From positions 2,418,001 through 2,482,000 of the forward strand of contig OX637796.1 of NCBI GenBank assembly GCA_951802425.1: 64,000 bases of DNA, in the 5' to 3' direction. The DNA comes from Clavaria fumosa. Taxonomy: Eukaryota > Basidiomycota > Agaricomycetes > Agaricales > Clavariaceae. Positions 42,701-54,098 of the stretch are shown piece after piece; positions within the stretch are counted from its first letter, which is position 1, and every line of letters starts with the position of its first letter. Position numbers and translations under genes: made by a program. The notes under the pieces are model-generated. The model was not told where the DNA came from, searched no databases, and saw only the letters and a program-made list of their open reading frames with translations.

Positions 42701-42779
42701 TACGGGTTTGTCATCTCTGATGCCGACGTGCTCAACAGCAGACCAGAGCGCGTGGTTGGCCCACGACACCTTCCATTGA
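39703..42779 (+). CDS. Fungal Zn2Cys6 transcription factor (regulator B), paralogue of regulator A
   Basis: Same architecture as the gene at 31570. Exon 1 encodes MPKASTSSASRPALRRNQ; exon 2 ACRSCRKRKL; exon 3 begins at 39921 with KCDAARPHCGTCV. Removing one longer intron to about 40109 gives NHPAEPQCSYDPVEG, so the cluster has canonical CX2CX6CX6CX2CX8C spacing. A heptad-like linker follows (MTKIKTLEEEITQLKGRL). The fungal_trans region includes VDVFFRCDPSASRILHRPSF, ILLSWYFYHEGRWVEIWIFA and RVAIPLRLNY. The C-terminus has a 9-residue tandem repeat based on LSPGSISAG (42543-42713). It ends at TGA (42777-42779). The target genes are unknown. Confidence 0.83.
42543..42713 (+). repeat. 27-bp coding minisatellite in regulator B
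   Basis: About six units of 27-30 bp, each encoding a variant of LSPGS(I/M)S(A/T)G. The unit starts CTGTCGCCGGG or close variants. It lies in the disordered C-terminus, is in frame, and may vary in copy number between strains. Confidence 0.8.
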
Positions 42780-43044
42780 AGACGAGATGCTGATAGCCTC
42801 AGCACGCGGGCCGTTCGTCCGTCTTTCCTGCGCTGTTTCCTGGCTCCTTGGATCCAGTTACTAGACATGCTCGACTGTGTACGAAGGTTCTTGGCGTGCC
42901 GGTATTAATTTACCACGTCTTCTCGTGTGCTCCCCGTTTCCATCTGGATCTTATATCTGTAATGCTTAAATTCCTCCTCGAACTGTACTAGGTCTAGGTC
43001 GTGTTGATTTGATGAATCTTCTAAAACCTTATCCTCTTGGGCGG

Positions 43045-44014
43045 TTATGACCCTGAGGAAGCTCTCTGCCTTTCCTCCTCCAGCATGGCGTCGAACTTGG
43101 CTTGCTCAGCCGCTCGGTCGTCCACTGTGCCGCCACCGCCGCCATCACTATCGCTGTCACCCCATCTACTTGATGAGGGTTTTGGCGGTCGAGCTTGTGC
43201 GTTTCGCTCGCGAATTAGGTCCCATGAGGAACGTGCACCTGGTTGAGCATTCGCCGCGCGGAGCTGCTCCCATCGACTGGGAGTTTTGGGAGAGGGTTTT
43301 CGCGAAGCTGCCTCTGCTGCATCGAGTCACGAAAGGTGTATTGAGTGTTATTTTTGGTGGCATCACACGTACCGAGTGCAGGTCGCGTCATGCGGGAAGG
43401 TAGATGGGCTGGTGACTCAGACGCAGAATCATCTGCCCACGCATCAAGGGGTTGTTCGTCCTGTTCGTCCTGGGGTGTGGCGATAGCGGCGGCGCTTCGC
43501 GCCCTGCGCAAAGCGCGTACGAAGCCTTCTGGATCCTCAAGGGTCTGCATGAACCGACCAACACCGCGGGTGATCTCGATCTCGCGATGAGTGCAGTAGC
43601 ATAGCGAGGCGATGCTCGAACCAATGATCCAAGGAGAGTAGCGGCGTGCGTGCGGGATGCGCCTGATGGAGAATAATGTAAGGGGGGTAGTGAGAACTAT
43701 GGCGGTTAAGAGGTTTTGCTGTATGTGCGGTACGTGCGATGATGTCAGTCCGTGTATGCAAAGGGACACTCCGGAAGACAGACGTTGAATTTTTGGGCTG
43801 CTTTTAATGTGGGGAGAAACGCGACGGCCTTGTCGAGATCGTCGTTGGTCATGACATGGTTGTCGACCGCGGGAGCAAGGATATTTCTGACTTGGTCTTT
43901 GGAGCGGAATGTGTCCGCTATCCAATCGAGGTTATTTCGTGCGGCCATGATCTGTTGCCAAAGCAGCTTTGTTGAGCCTGTAGACGATGAGGACGGGGAC
44001 GACGACGGGTCCAT
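43045..44014 (-). CDS. Conserved hypothetical protein with one hydrophobic segment
   Basis: Starts at 44014 (MDPSSSPSSSSTGSTKLLWQ). The first exon has a helical block (QIMAARNNLDWIADTFRSKD, VMTNDDLDKAVAFLPTLKAA). A splice at about 43768 joins ERIPHARRYSPWIIGSSIAS, which carries a short hydrophobic stretch, and THREIEITRGVGRFMQTLED. The last exon (from about 43285) has two tandem motifs, RWEQLRAAN and SWDLIRERN, then an acidic, Gly-rich tail ending at TAA (43045-43047). The exon-2/3 junction is uncertain. I do not recognise the family. Layout suggests a small membrane-associated protein, perhaps mitochondrial. It shares a 188-bp divergent promoter with the Rho GEF gene. Confidence 0.62.
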
Positions 44015-44202
44015 TGGCGAGCGGACGTGGGGAGATGCCAGGATGGGCACGTGCGCCGAGTTTACTGTAATTGGAATGCAAACTGTGCAGCCACAACACC
44101 ACAACCTTTCCCGCTCCTACTCTCCAACGTTTCGTCTCGAAGTCATTTCACTCTGTCCCTCACATCCTCAAAACTCAACGCTTGTGTCGAGCAAACTAAT
44201 CA

Positions 44203-47200
44203 ATGGTTTCTTTCGACCCATTTTCCAAGCCCCTTCCTACCGTCAAGCTCGACGAGACGCCACTAATACCACCACCTCTGCTGGAGGCCAGCATCCCAAG
44301 GTCATCTTCCCAACCACCTCAATTGGACAGCCTTCCATCTTTTGGCAATTTTGAGACGGGTATACGCTTCATAACTATCTATTCTGCGGTTATCTAATTT
44401 TCGTCCAACTTTCGTCGTAGGTCTGCCTTTGTCAGTTTCAGCATCTCCAATTCCAGGCTCGGCGTCAACCTCGCCATCACCGGAGGGAAAGAACAAGAAG
44501 TCCAATCCGCTCACCGATCTAATCGAGACAGAAGGAACCTTTGTCGAACAGCTCACCGGCGTCATACGGGTTCGTGTCCTTCACAGATCATCATGATTGC
44601 CCTACCTGCCTTATGGACTGCCATGTACATATTTTCAGAAAGTGGCTGCTGCCTGGTCTCGCACAAATCTCCCGCCCGCTGAGCTTGACATGATGTTTCG
44701 AGGGGTGGAAGCCGTTTATAAAGCAAACAAGGCCCTACTCCAGGTGGGTAAAGAAGATGAGTGGAATGGGATGATATTCACCTTCTCATCAGAAACTAAG
44801 AGAAATTGGGCCAAATCCTTCTTCCCCAAAGTCACTGGGGGATCTCCTTATGCGATGGGTTCGTAGGAATGGTTTTCCGAATTTCAATCTTATACTCACG
44901 ATGTGACAGATTGATGACCTCGAAGCCCCATACACTGCATATTGCACCAGATATTGCACTGGTTTCGACAGCTGGGCTGCTGTACAAAACAATACCAAGT
45001 TACCCGCAGCCCTTGAAACGTTTTCAGAGGCAAATCCGCCACCGCCCGCTACAGTATGGACGCTCGACAATCTCTTCCTCTTGCCGAAGAACCGGCTGAA
45101 GTACTACAGAAAACTGTACGGCAGGCTATTAAAGAGCACTGCTCCGGGCAGGAGCGACCACAAACTTCTAGTTGGTGCTATGGATACCCTTGACAGACTG
45201 CTTGGCATAGTGGACGGTCGAGAGAATGTCCAAGTTGGTGTCACACCGCCCCCTCCGGCTAATGGCCAAGACGAAGTGGTGATCAATATGACTGGGGGCT
45301 ATGGTACCAGAGGCCAGAGTCTTATTGAGTCATTCGAGAATTCATTGACATCCGGGAGTGCAAGTAGCTCGGCACGCGGGAGCACGCAGTCCAGCAAGTA
45401 AGTGTCATATTATTTTCCACCATGCGCGTCAACTCATGACATCAGTGACAGGGCCCGGCTCTCGAATACTTCTGACGCTTCAGGCAGAAGAGGATCCATG
45501 TCGACCCTTATCTCTGAGTTGGAACGACGTCTAGCCACGAATCGTACACTGGATATCTTCACCATGACACCAAAAGCTGTCCGCCTTCAAATGGCCCCGC
45601 CTTCTCTAACGTATCAGCGTCAAGTCCGATTTTCGGCAGACGTGACCGTTTCATTCACTCCTAGATCTACAGGAGTGGAAGTGGTCCACCCAGAAGGTCA
45701 TGTCTTCATCTTGACTGACTTGTTCCTGGTTGCCGAGCGTATGTCACAAGAAGAGGTTGCCCAAGGCGGGCCGGGTGGGCCAGATATGTATCTCTGTTAC
45801 CCTCCTTTGGCAGGGAAGGTGTTGCGTGTCTCTGAAATGCAAGGTCAAGGTATGTTGGCCACCCATATTGAGACGCCGCTCAGCCATTCAATTCCCGGCA
45901 GACAATGTGCTGCAAGTCAGCATCATGCGGAAGGAGACATTGATGTTGTACCTCCAATCTGCTCAACAGCGCGATGCCATGAAAAAGGCATTCGATGATT
46001 GCATAGAGTTTGCATGTAATGGTGCGTAGCCCCTAATACTGCTTCACCCACGTTTTGATCTCAGACTTCCCGGTAGGCATGGTGAACTCAACGCAGCCTT
46101 TACCACCATTACCGCCCATCAATGGGGGTGTGCTAGGAGGGCCGTCTCCACCCCCGAGTTCCACGATTGGGCGGTCGACATCATACACAATGACTCGTGA
46201 GATAAACGGACCCCCACTTCCGGTCACAGGGCCCGCGAATCTCCCCATGACTATGCCTGCAGCTCGGGCTTCGGCAGAACAGTCATACGATCGCGCGCTT
46301 CCCACGATGTCTGATCCACCGCCGAATGCCGCGGGTATGCCGAATATATCGCATACTTCGGAAGCACAGCAACAAGGCCCGCCGTGGTCTGGCGTCCCGC
46401 CGCATCCCGTATTCCCGGCCCGATCTGCCTCACTTGGGCCGCAGCAGTTTACTGGACCTGTTGCTCCGGGCCAGCATTTCCCCCCTCGTTCAACTGTCAT
46501 GGGGCCACCACCAGGCGCGGCTCCTCCCTTGATCCAACCTATGGCCTCGTCACCCTACCCTCACCAACCTCTACAACAACAGCAACCAGTTTACATGAAC
46601 AATGCACCATATACTCGCCAGCCTCAGACAGTCTATAATGCCGGACCGCAACAAAACCCTAATTTAGATCAGCGCAATCTTTCGATGCCTGAAACACGTT
46701 CGTTTCCTAACTACGATCAGCAGCAAGGTCAGATGAACCCTCGAGGACAACCTCAGCAACCAAACAATTACGCCAAGAGGAGTGCTTCGTATGAGGCATT
46801 GCAAGCTCCTCAACCACGGCCACTCCTTCCATCTGCTCAGTTCAGGTCGGGAGGTTACACATCTGAACCTACCCTAGGGAACGGTGCTCCGAGTCCTCCT
46901 GCATCCCCGAGCGAAGAAAACAGGCCTACGGGCCCAGTGACGAACACGATAACCGCTCAGATGAAGTGCAAAGTGTTCCTGCAGCAGCAGCACGCGCAGT
47001 GGAAGAATCTGGGGACCGCAAAGCTGAAACTTTATTTGCAGCAACCCACTTTCGTCAAGCAGCTGGTGGTCGAAGCTGAAAACAAGGAGAAGACCATCTT
47101 GATTTCCACCATCGTCCTAATGGATGGTGTGGAACGTGTTGGAAAGACTGGAGTAGCGATCGAGCTCAGCGATAACGGCGCCCGAACCGGTATAATCTAC

Positions 47201-47287
47201 ATGATTCAGCTGAGGAGCGAAATATCAGCGGGCGGTCTCTTCGATAGCCTATTGGCTGGGTCCGATAGATCATCAAAACACGCTTAA
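44203..47287 (+). CDS. Dbl-homology (DH) domain Rho guanine-nucleotide exchange factor
   Basis: Starts MVSFDPFSKPLPTVKLDE. The DH domain (residues about 75-290) contains PLTDLIETEGTFVEQLTGVI, LREIGPNPSSPKSLGDLLMR and WTLDNLFLLPKNRLKYYRKL. After a Ser/Gly-rich linker, a PH-like domain includes LTYQRQVRFSADVTVSFTPR, HVFILTDLFLVAE and LYLQSAQQRDAMKKAFDDCI. A Pro/Gln-rich linker of about 250 residues follows. The last 110 residues (QMKCKVFLQQQHAQWKNLGT, AKLKLYLQQPTFVKQLVVEA) resemble a second PH/Ran-binding-like fold. It should activate a Rho-family GTPase; Rac1 lies in the same window, but a link is conjecture. Ends at TAA near 47287. Confidence 0.83.
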
Positions 47288-47514
47288 AGCAGTAACACCA
47301 CTCATAATTCGGCATTAGACATTTTTCTTTCTTTTACTTTTACGACGAGCTGCTGCATGCCTCCGAATCTAGTCTAGCGGATTGTCGTTCCGAGATCGTC
47401 CCATTGTTTTTGGTCGCCTCCATTCACCATATACCTCAAGTTTATATCTACGCGCACGTCTATACCCTATTCACCGTACACATCCAATTAGTACAACCGA
47501 CCCAAGCAGCACTG

Positions 47515-49249
47515 TCACGATTTTGCTTCCCATGCCAATTCTGCACTGAGCAATACGTGGTCTGAGCCGCATACATCTCTCTTGGGAAGGCCAGGTTCGA
47601 GATCAGCGGTGCTATGTGGCTTCAAGAAACCTTGCACTACGGCGCGTTTGTCAGGAGGATCGAGAATGAAAATATAATCTGTAGAAAGCAAGCCAGCGGT
47701 CAATACACCCGCTGAGTTGACAGAACTGATGGTCGCCATACCTAGCACTGTCTTCCAATAATACGCATACGAGGTCCACTCCGGCTCAAAAGCGCCTCGT
47801 CTCGTTAGCGGTATGTTGGCTCTATCGCCGAAGATGGGCAGTCGTTCCGACGTAGAGGATGCCCTGTGCTCTCGCTGTCCCTCCTCGTATGCGCTCCGCA
47901 CTACGACCCCATGAGAGTGCAAAGCAACAAGCTCGCGAGTGGACAGGAGGCCGTCGGCTGCCGCCGCTGGGCGAGCTTCGGTGATGACTTTGATGGGGTC
48001 TTCGCCCTCATCGTCGTCGGCTCTCTGGTCAGGCGCTTTTGGTATAGAGGGATCGATGGTGCGGTGGACAACGCGCGACTGCTCGAGGTCCAATTCTTGC
48101 GCTGGCGTCAGGGGCTCCCCCATGAGCAAGGAATACGCAGCGTCGTCCGGTGCGAAATTGAAATCTGCAGAGAAAGCGTTCGCAAGTAATGCGATAGCTA
48201 AAGGAATCAATTTAATCACCTCCCGCGATGACGCATGGCCAGTCGGGCCGTCCAATGGCCTCGCGAAATTTGAGGACCTCCCGCACTAATATTCCAGCTT
48301 GTCTGCAGGGTGACGTATTAGCAGGGTCTCTCTAAGGCAAAGGTGGGCGGGATTGACCTAGCACGTTCATAGTTATATCTAGCACCCGAGTTGTCTAAGC
48401 AGGCGATGCAATTTGGTCGTTTGGACACAAGGCTCACCGAGGATGCCAAAACAGATGGGTCGTGGCGACAAGAAGTCCTCTAGTTGGATCGTGCCGTGTT
48501 TGCAGAGCAACCAGTGCTCCAATGTTTTTCGTCCTGAAACTGCCGCCACGACGGATGTTGTATCTCTCGCCCTCTCTTACTGTTTGTTCGTCAAGATGCA
48601 CGACACTAGAATCCAATTTTGTATATTTTGCGTTGGCCCAGGCTATGAGGCAACCATGTTTTTTCCAGAGACCAGAAGCGTAGAAATGAGAGAAACCCCC
48701 ATCTTCTAACACAGGACATAGTGTCTCGGCCGAGTCTACTTCCTGTGTATGGACGCAGAGATGTCAGTCGTAAGGATATGTTCCTGCAGCGGAGATGGCT
48801 TTCCTGGAGACAAAGGACGTCGCATTGCTGGGACATAAGCTCTCTGCGCAGCATTTCACTCCTTTCGCTGACTCTCAGGCAAGTGCTCGTCGGAAACAAA
48901 TCGCGGCCTTGAAATAGAAGAACGCGTTAGCTGGAGACTCATTCGAGGACCACGAGCAGCAACTCACGAACTAGACACTGCGCGAGCAGCTAAAGCAACG
49001 GATGAATCACTGATCGGTCACATGTTGGAAGAAAGGACTAAGCCGACGAACATTCCATGTCAACAATTTGACGCGAAGGTTATTGCTACCTTCGGGATGG
49101 TCGTGTAGTTGTATCCACTCGCGGGCCTTGAATCGTACGAGCGGATTCACTGATGTTCTTGGGGTTTGCGATAAGAGCTGTCTCTTGGCTCTCCGTTCAG
49201 CTGCAAGCGCGAGTTGTGCGGGTGTGCGGATATGAATCTGGGGCTTCAT
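47515..49249 (-). CDS. Ngl2/Ccr4-like RNA exonuclease (EEP family)
   Basis: Endonuclease/exonuclease/phosphatase-fold protein; yeast Ngl2 trims the 3' end of 5.8S rRNA. It starts at 49249 (MKPQIHIRTPAQLALAAERR). The active-site motifs are LLTWN, joined by a small exon to LLAQCLV, then LRRELMSQQCDVLCLQE, GDFNFAPDDAAY and, near the end, CGSDHVLLSAELAWEAK. These supply the metal-binding Asn, Glu and Asp and the catalytic His. Middle blocks are LWKKHGCLIAWANAKYTKLD and GLLVATTHLFWHPR. At least five exons. It converges on the Rho GEF gene with a spacer of about 227 bp. Ngl2 is the best guess among EEP members. Confidence 0.85.
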
Positions 49250-49473
49250 CCCGACACAATTGCAGAGCAGAAAAACCGTTGGCGCGGAGTGACCATTTTG
49301 TCACGACCCCGTTTTTGGCGAACATGGCACTTTTGCACTTTTACCCGCTCTGGGTTGGTGGGAACGAAGTTACAAAAGCAGCACGCTGACAGCATTGGGT
49401 ATACTGTCTGTACTTTTACTTCTGAGGCTTCAAGACTTAGACGGTCAGCAATTTTACGGAGAAAATGTAAAAA

Positions 49474-50930
49474 TCATTGTTCCGCTGGTCTATTATCCGT
49501 TGGCGGTAATTCCGAAGACGCAATCACCTCAATCATCTTCTCATCTGCTTGTCCAGGAGTAATCTCAACTCCTCGAAGGAAATCGTTTTCCACCAAAAAT
49601 CGGATAGCTTGCGAGAGGTTAGAGACGGTCATCCTGATTTCTGGGAGTAGGAGCTGTAGAAACGCGAAGGCTTGTCACAAAAAAGGGAGAATCTCTGTTG
49701 CGTTTGGCAGACGTACACTGCGCAATAAGTTAGGACGAGAGGTGAGAGGATTGCGAGGAGTCTTTCTGGGTTGCCGTGGGGCAAATCCTCGCCCAGACGA
49801 GATAGCGGCTCTATCGGCATGTACCCGTAATGACGTCGGATCGTCATCATTCGGGCCCGCATCAGAACGGCTTACCGCAGCATTGCAGTCTTCCGGCCTA
49901 TGCGGTGGAAGCGTAGGCAGGGGTGGGGACACGATCGCTGGCTTAGAGCAGGCCTCTTCGGGAGCATCGTCGGAGTCTGAGTCTGACGCGGGATACTCGA
50001 CAACGGGGGTATTCGTGCTGCCTTTGCCGAGAACTCGCTGGGGCGAGAGAGGGGCAGAAGACGCGGGAGGGCTTCGGTGTCCTTGGCCGCTGGCTCCCCC
50101 TCTGCCTGTCCGTCTATTTGGTGGAGGCTTCCTGCCTCGATTACTACCGCGCGACATCGACTCATTGTGCATCCGCGCTGCGAGGCCGCCATGTCTTCTC
50201 TTCCTCGAGTTCAAGCCAAAGACGTCATCAACAGCGAGCTCGCCGCGCGCAGCCGCCTCTTCAAGTTTCCTCTTCTTCTCTAGCACGCGCTCTCGGGTGG
50301 GCCAGCGCTTCTTGCGCTCGGCGAGCCACTTATCGAGTACTTCAGGATTGTCGAGGACAATGTTGGTGCCTTGTATTGGAATTGGTTTGCTAGAGTAGAC
50401 GCAAATGGGGACCGTAAGAGAGCCAGAGATGGGGCCGACGACATGCAGACACACCCTTTGAGAACAGGATCCGCGTCCCAGTCGTTCTTTGGCTTACGGC
50501 GGTTCCAGTCCGGCGGGTAGATCAAATGCCGGTCCATCTGATGGATCTCCAAAGACTGCCTCGAGCCTGTGAACCTACACTGCTCGTGCGCGCATCGGTG
50601 ATTCCCGGGCTGGTACCACGAAGGAGAAGGGTTACGAGTCGAGGGGGTTCGGTGCTGGACGCCGTAGCTCTTGCTTGCTCTTGCACTCGCATGGTACAGC
50701 GGGCGGGTTTGGGAAGGGACGTAAGTCGACGACAAAGTGTATCCATCTGCGGTAGTGGCGGCAGTTACCGCCCCTTGCGCATACGCCTGCGCGTAATGAG
50801 GTGAGATGTAGGATGCATACGGGTTGGTCAAGACCGCCGTCACCGCTTGGAACGACGGCACCACTGGACGGAAAGGTGGTTCGCCCGTGGGTTGCCCAGA
50901 CCGGCGTTGTGGACGTTGAGCAAACGCCAT
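49474..50930 (-). CDS. NUFIP1-like box C/D snoRNP assembly factor
   Basis: Starts MAFAQRPQRRSGQPTGEPPF. A C2H2-like motif HRCAHEQCRFTGSRQSLEIH leads to HLIYPPDWNRRKPKNDWDAD. After an intron comes the hallmark NUFIP block KPIPIQGTNIVLDNPEVLDK then WLAERKKRWPTRERVLEKKR. The disordered basic middle has an Arg/Gly-rich region. A third exon (PEIRMTVSNLSQAIRFLVEN, FLRGVEITPGQADEKMIEVI) provides a helical end and stops at TGA (49474-49476). NUFIP1, called Rsa1 in yeast, bridges snoRNP proteins to the R2TP chaperone. Fits with SPB1 and IPI1 as ribosome-biogenesis genes, but these genes are scattered, not clustered. Confidence 0.82.
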
Positions 50931-51437
50931 TTCATTTCGAATATAAAGTCACATGTACGTTGTCGCATCATATGTATTTGGACTAAAGAGCACAATGGCG
51001 GATCAAGTATATGTATTTCGTTTTAATCAAGTAGGAGAGCCGGTGCGATGGTCACCTACAGATCCTATCAATTTGGAAAATAACCTCGTGAGCAACACCG
51101 ATGCTTGTGTTAAAGGCGCATAATCCGAGGCATTTGACGACGACTAGTTTCAATAGGGGGTTGGCAAGGAGGCGGAGGTTGGAGGGGGAAAGTGAAGTTA
51201 TAAGACGTGACTGAGCGAGAGGCAAAGGATCTTCGGGGTCGACGGAGTGAGAACAAAAAGCATGTGATGGAAGGGGAGTGGTTGTTGAGGTGACTTTTTC
51301 AACAGACGCAAGTCGTCCAATCAGGGTGAAAATTCATACCGTCGCATGATGCGCTGACACGCGAGAATTTTGTGATTGACTCGGAGAATCCATCCCCTTA
51401 TATGCGCCACACAGCTTGGCGGGATGCACATGAACCT
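50931..51437. other. Spacer between NUFIP1-like promoter and KH gene 3' end
   Basis: About 500 bp, with the NUFIP1-like 5' UTR on the left and the KH gene 3' UTR on the right. No gene, repeat or RNA is recognised. Confidence 0.5.
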
Positions 51438-52602
51438 TCACTCCTGGGCATCCTGTTGTTGTTGCTCACGACCGACCCTTCTTTCCTTCTCGCTCTCGAG
51501 TTGGTTGTAAAGGAGGAAAAGGGCCTTTTCGTTCGCCTCCGGAGTACCAACGATCGTGAACATCCTCTCTCCGGTCTCGTCATGAGGCGCTTTCGCGATC
51601 GAGATGCGGGAACCGGAGAGTCGACGAATCTCCGTGATTTTAGTGCCGTTTCGGCCGATAATACACCCGACCATATCAGACGGAATGGAGATGTTTTGGG
51701 TGCGAAGATTAGCGGCTTGAGCTGAGGAGGTGGCGGCGGGTGGAGACGGAGGGGGGGAGTTGCGGCCGCGGGCATCGCGTCCCTGATGGTCTCCATTTGA
51801 GCGACGCCGTCCACCGCCGGAAGGATAACCATTAGCCCCGCGGCGGGAGCTAGTGCCTCTTTCATCACCCGTGCCTGGATGGTACAAGACGGTGCCGACA
51901 CCCCTCTCCCAATCTTCGAGCATACACTTGCCAATCTCCTCGATAGCACGGCCGATGGCATCTGGAGGGCCTTGCACTTCCACGATGCGTTCCGTAGACT
52001 GAGGTAAGATGTCCTTGGAGGCCACCATGCGGGCCCCAGAGCCATCTTGAATGGCCTTGATCTTGAGACCGTTACGACCAATGATGGTTCCCATAAGATT
52101 GTGCGAGACCAGAAGGCGGATAGAAGTGTGGGAAGAAGCAGGAGATGCGGTGTTCAAAGGCGGAGAGGGGCTGGATGCAACAAGCTGAGAAATGATGAGA
52201 GTGTATGCCTAAACAATAGTTGAGCTAGAAGTGAAGAGAGAGTCAGAAGGTGAAAGTAACCTTTGCAACGCTTTCAACGGGACCAGTGACAGAAAGTACA
52301 CGTTCGTGAACACCTGTGACGACCTTGCTCACGCCAGCTTTTACACCGGTTTGCTCACGAAGATCCGCAACATTTTTGCCACCTTTACCGATGATGACGC
52401 CAGCGTCTTTAGTACCCACAAGAGCACGGAGCGTTAGGGTGTCGTGAGGCGACGGTGAAGGAGAACGGGAGCCTTGGGCAGAAGCTGTAGAGTTTGGGAC
52501 ACCAGGGTCAGAGAGTAACGAGAATTTTTTTTATTAAAAAAAAAAAGGAGGTGAATGAAAATACGAACAGGCCTCACGAGGCGGAGAAATTTCGGGGACC
52601 AT
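51438..52602 (-). CDS. Triple KH-domain RNA-binding protein (PCBP/Hek2-like)
   Basis: The start is set at 52602 (MVPEISPPREA). An intron rich in A/T (about 52497-52568) joins SSAQGSRSPSPSPHDTLTLR. Three KH domains follow: ALVGTKDAGVIIGKGGKNVA, LLVSHNLMGTIIGRNGLKIK and ISIPSDMVGCIIGRNGTKIT. Each carries the G-x-x-G loop (GKGG, GRNG, GRNG). A Gly/Arg/Ser-rich linker separates KH2 and KH3. The tail ends in a Gln run and TGA (51438-51440). Such proteins (human PCBP, yeast Hek2/Pbp2, fission-yeast Rnc1) bind poly(C)-type RNA and control stability, localisation or telomere functions; which applies here is not known. Confidence 0.88.
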
Positions 52603-52909
52603 GATATGGAGGTGTAGAGTATAGGGAAAGGCGGAGGGCGGAGGGGAAGGGGAAGTAAAGGAGGATGAAAAAGCGCAGTTGGATGTGGTGAGTCGGTGGA
52701 AGCAAAGGTTATAAGGTAGATGTGGCCCCAGCCGAGGGGGGGGTGAATCTGGGAGAATTAAAGAGCGTTACAGAATTTGTTACAGATCTGCCTTTTATGG
52801 GAGCAGTTTTAGGGTAAAATGTGTATACTGAAGGAGAGAGAGAACAAAGCCAGATCGCTATTCGCATAGTACTGGAGGGATGTACAGTAGTCATCGAATG
52901 CAGTCTCAT
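52603..52909. other. Spacer between KH gene promoter and uL13 3' end
   Basis: About 300 bp, purine-rich on the plus strand near 52610-52680. It holds the KH gene promoter and the uL13 3' UTR. Confidence 0.45.
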
Positions 52910-53686
52910 CTAGTAACCAAGCTGAGTAAGGTACTCAAACGATGACGACTTCTCGGTGCCGGCCTTCTGACGCAACTTGGCGGCAGCAAGCTACACATTG
53001 GTCATGATTCAGTGACTCATAATGAGTATCGGAGACGATAACGGACCTTGCGTTCGTAGAAAGCCTTGGCCCTTATCTTCCTCTTCTCCTCCAGCCGGTC
53101 CACAACATCCTTATAACCCCAGCCAACCTCGTGAGACAGACGCTTCGGCGTGCGCGTTTCAGACCAACGACCGATAACGACACCAAAAATGTCGCTCACC
53201 TTCACTGTGCAGTATTTGCGACCAGGCTTCAACCGCAGGATCCTCAACGCCCCCGGGACAACCATCCGCTTCTTCCTATCGTAAGGTGGGGGTACACCCT
53301 CAAACAACTTGAGACGTTCCAGCGCCGCCGCCCCACGGGCTGTTTTGTGTGGAATCATGCCGCGGATGGCACGGTAGAGAATCTTGGACGGTGCACGATG
53401 GTGGAAAGGCCCCGATTTCTTCGGGTTTACGATATGGCGCTTGTGTAGGAAATTATGATATCGCAGCTTAATGGATGAACACGGTCACGACAAGCAACGC
53501 GTACAGGCTTGGAAATGACATGCACACCTTGTTCCGGAAGAAGCTGCCTGAGATATTAATCTCCTCGCATCTCACGACAACAATTTTCTGGCCAGAAAGG
53601 ATCTGCTTGGAGATGATCGAGGCCAGCCGTCCAAGAAGATGACCCTTGCCATCTATGATGATGGGCGTCGAGGAGAACGTGGCCAT
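52910..53686 (-). CDS. RPL16: 60S ribosomal protein uL13 (L13a/L16)
   Basis: Starts [20 protein letters not shown] at 53686. Exon 1 ends in [10 protein letters not shown]. The second exon has [40 protein letters not shown] and [20 protein letters not shown], then [20 protein letters not shown] and [20 protein letters not shown]. The last exon gives [20 protein letters not shown] and TQLGY before TAG (52910-52912). The length of about 200 residues matches the family. It is strongly conserved and the call is secure. Confidence 0.96.
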
Positions 53687-54098
53687 ATTGGACTGTAAGC
53701 ACCCCGGTTCAGCAAAGCAATACGCTAGAGTTGAACGACTGTACAAACGTGGCAAGGAGAGTCTGCTTGCTTCAACGAATGTCAAGCTCTAAGCCCGACC
53801 TTGAGAACCGTGCGCAACAACTTTGGGCAAGGATTGTGGCTGTATGCGCGAGCGTAGAACTACACAGCTCGTCAAATTAAAGTTTACAATTTATTCCCAC
53901 GCTTTCGCTGAGTCATCACCACACACAACTGGTCAATGCACGGAGGAGAGGAGACAACGTTCGTGGAACGTTTGTGGAAATCAGGTCGAGACAACGTAAG
54001 CCTCGGCGAGATGGGCTGCTTAAAGGCCTTACTAATGCCTCATTTCTCGTTCGTTTATTTCCGAAATAAGAACACAGTGCTGGAGATATTCTCGGCGC
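53687..54098. other. Spacer between uL13 promoter and SMP-30-like 3' end
   Basis: Holds the uL13 promoter (CT-rich near 53700-53790) and the 3' end of the next gene. An 86-codon plus-strand ORF starting at 53936 overlaps the SMP-30-like coding region and is a shadow. Confidence 0.5.
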
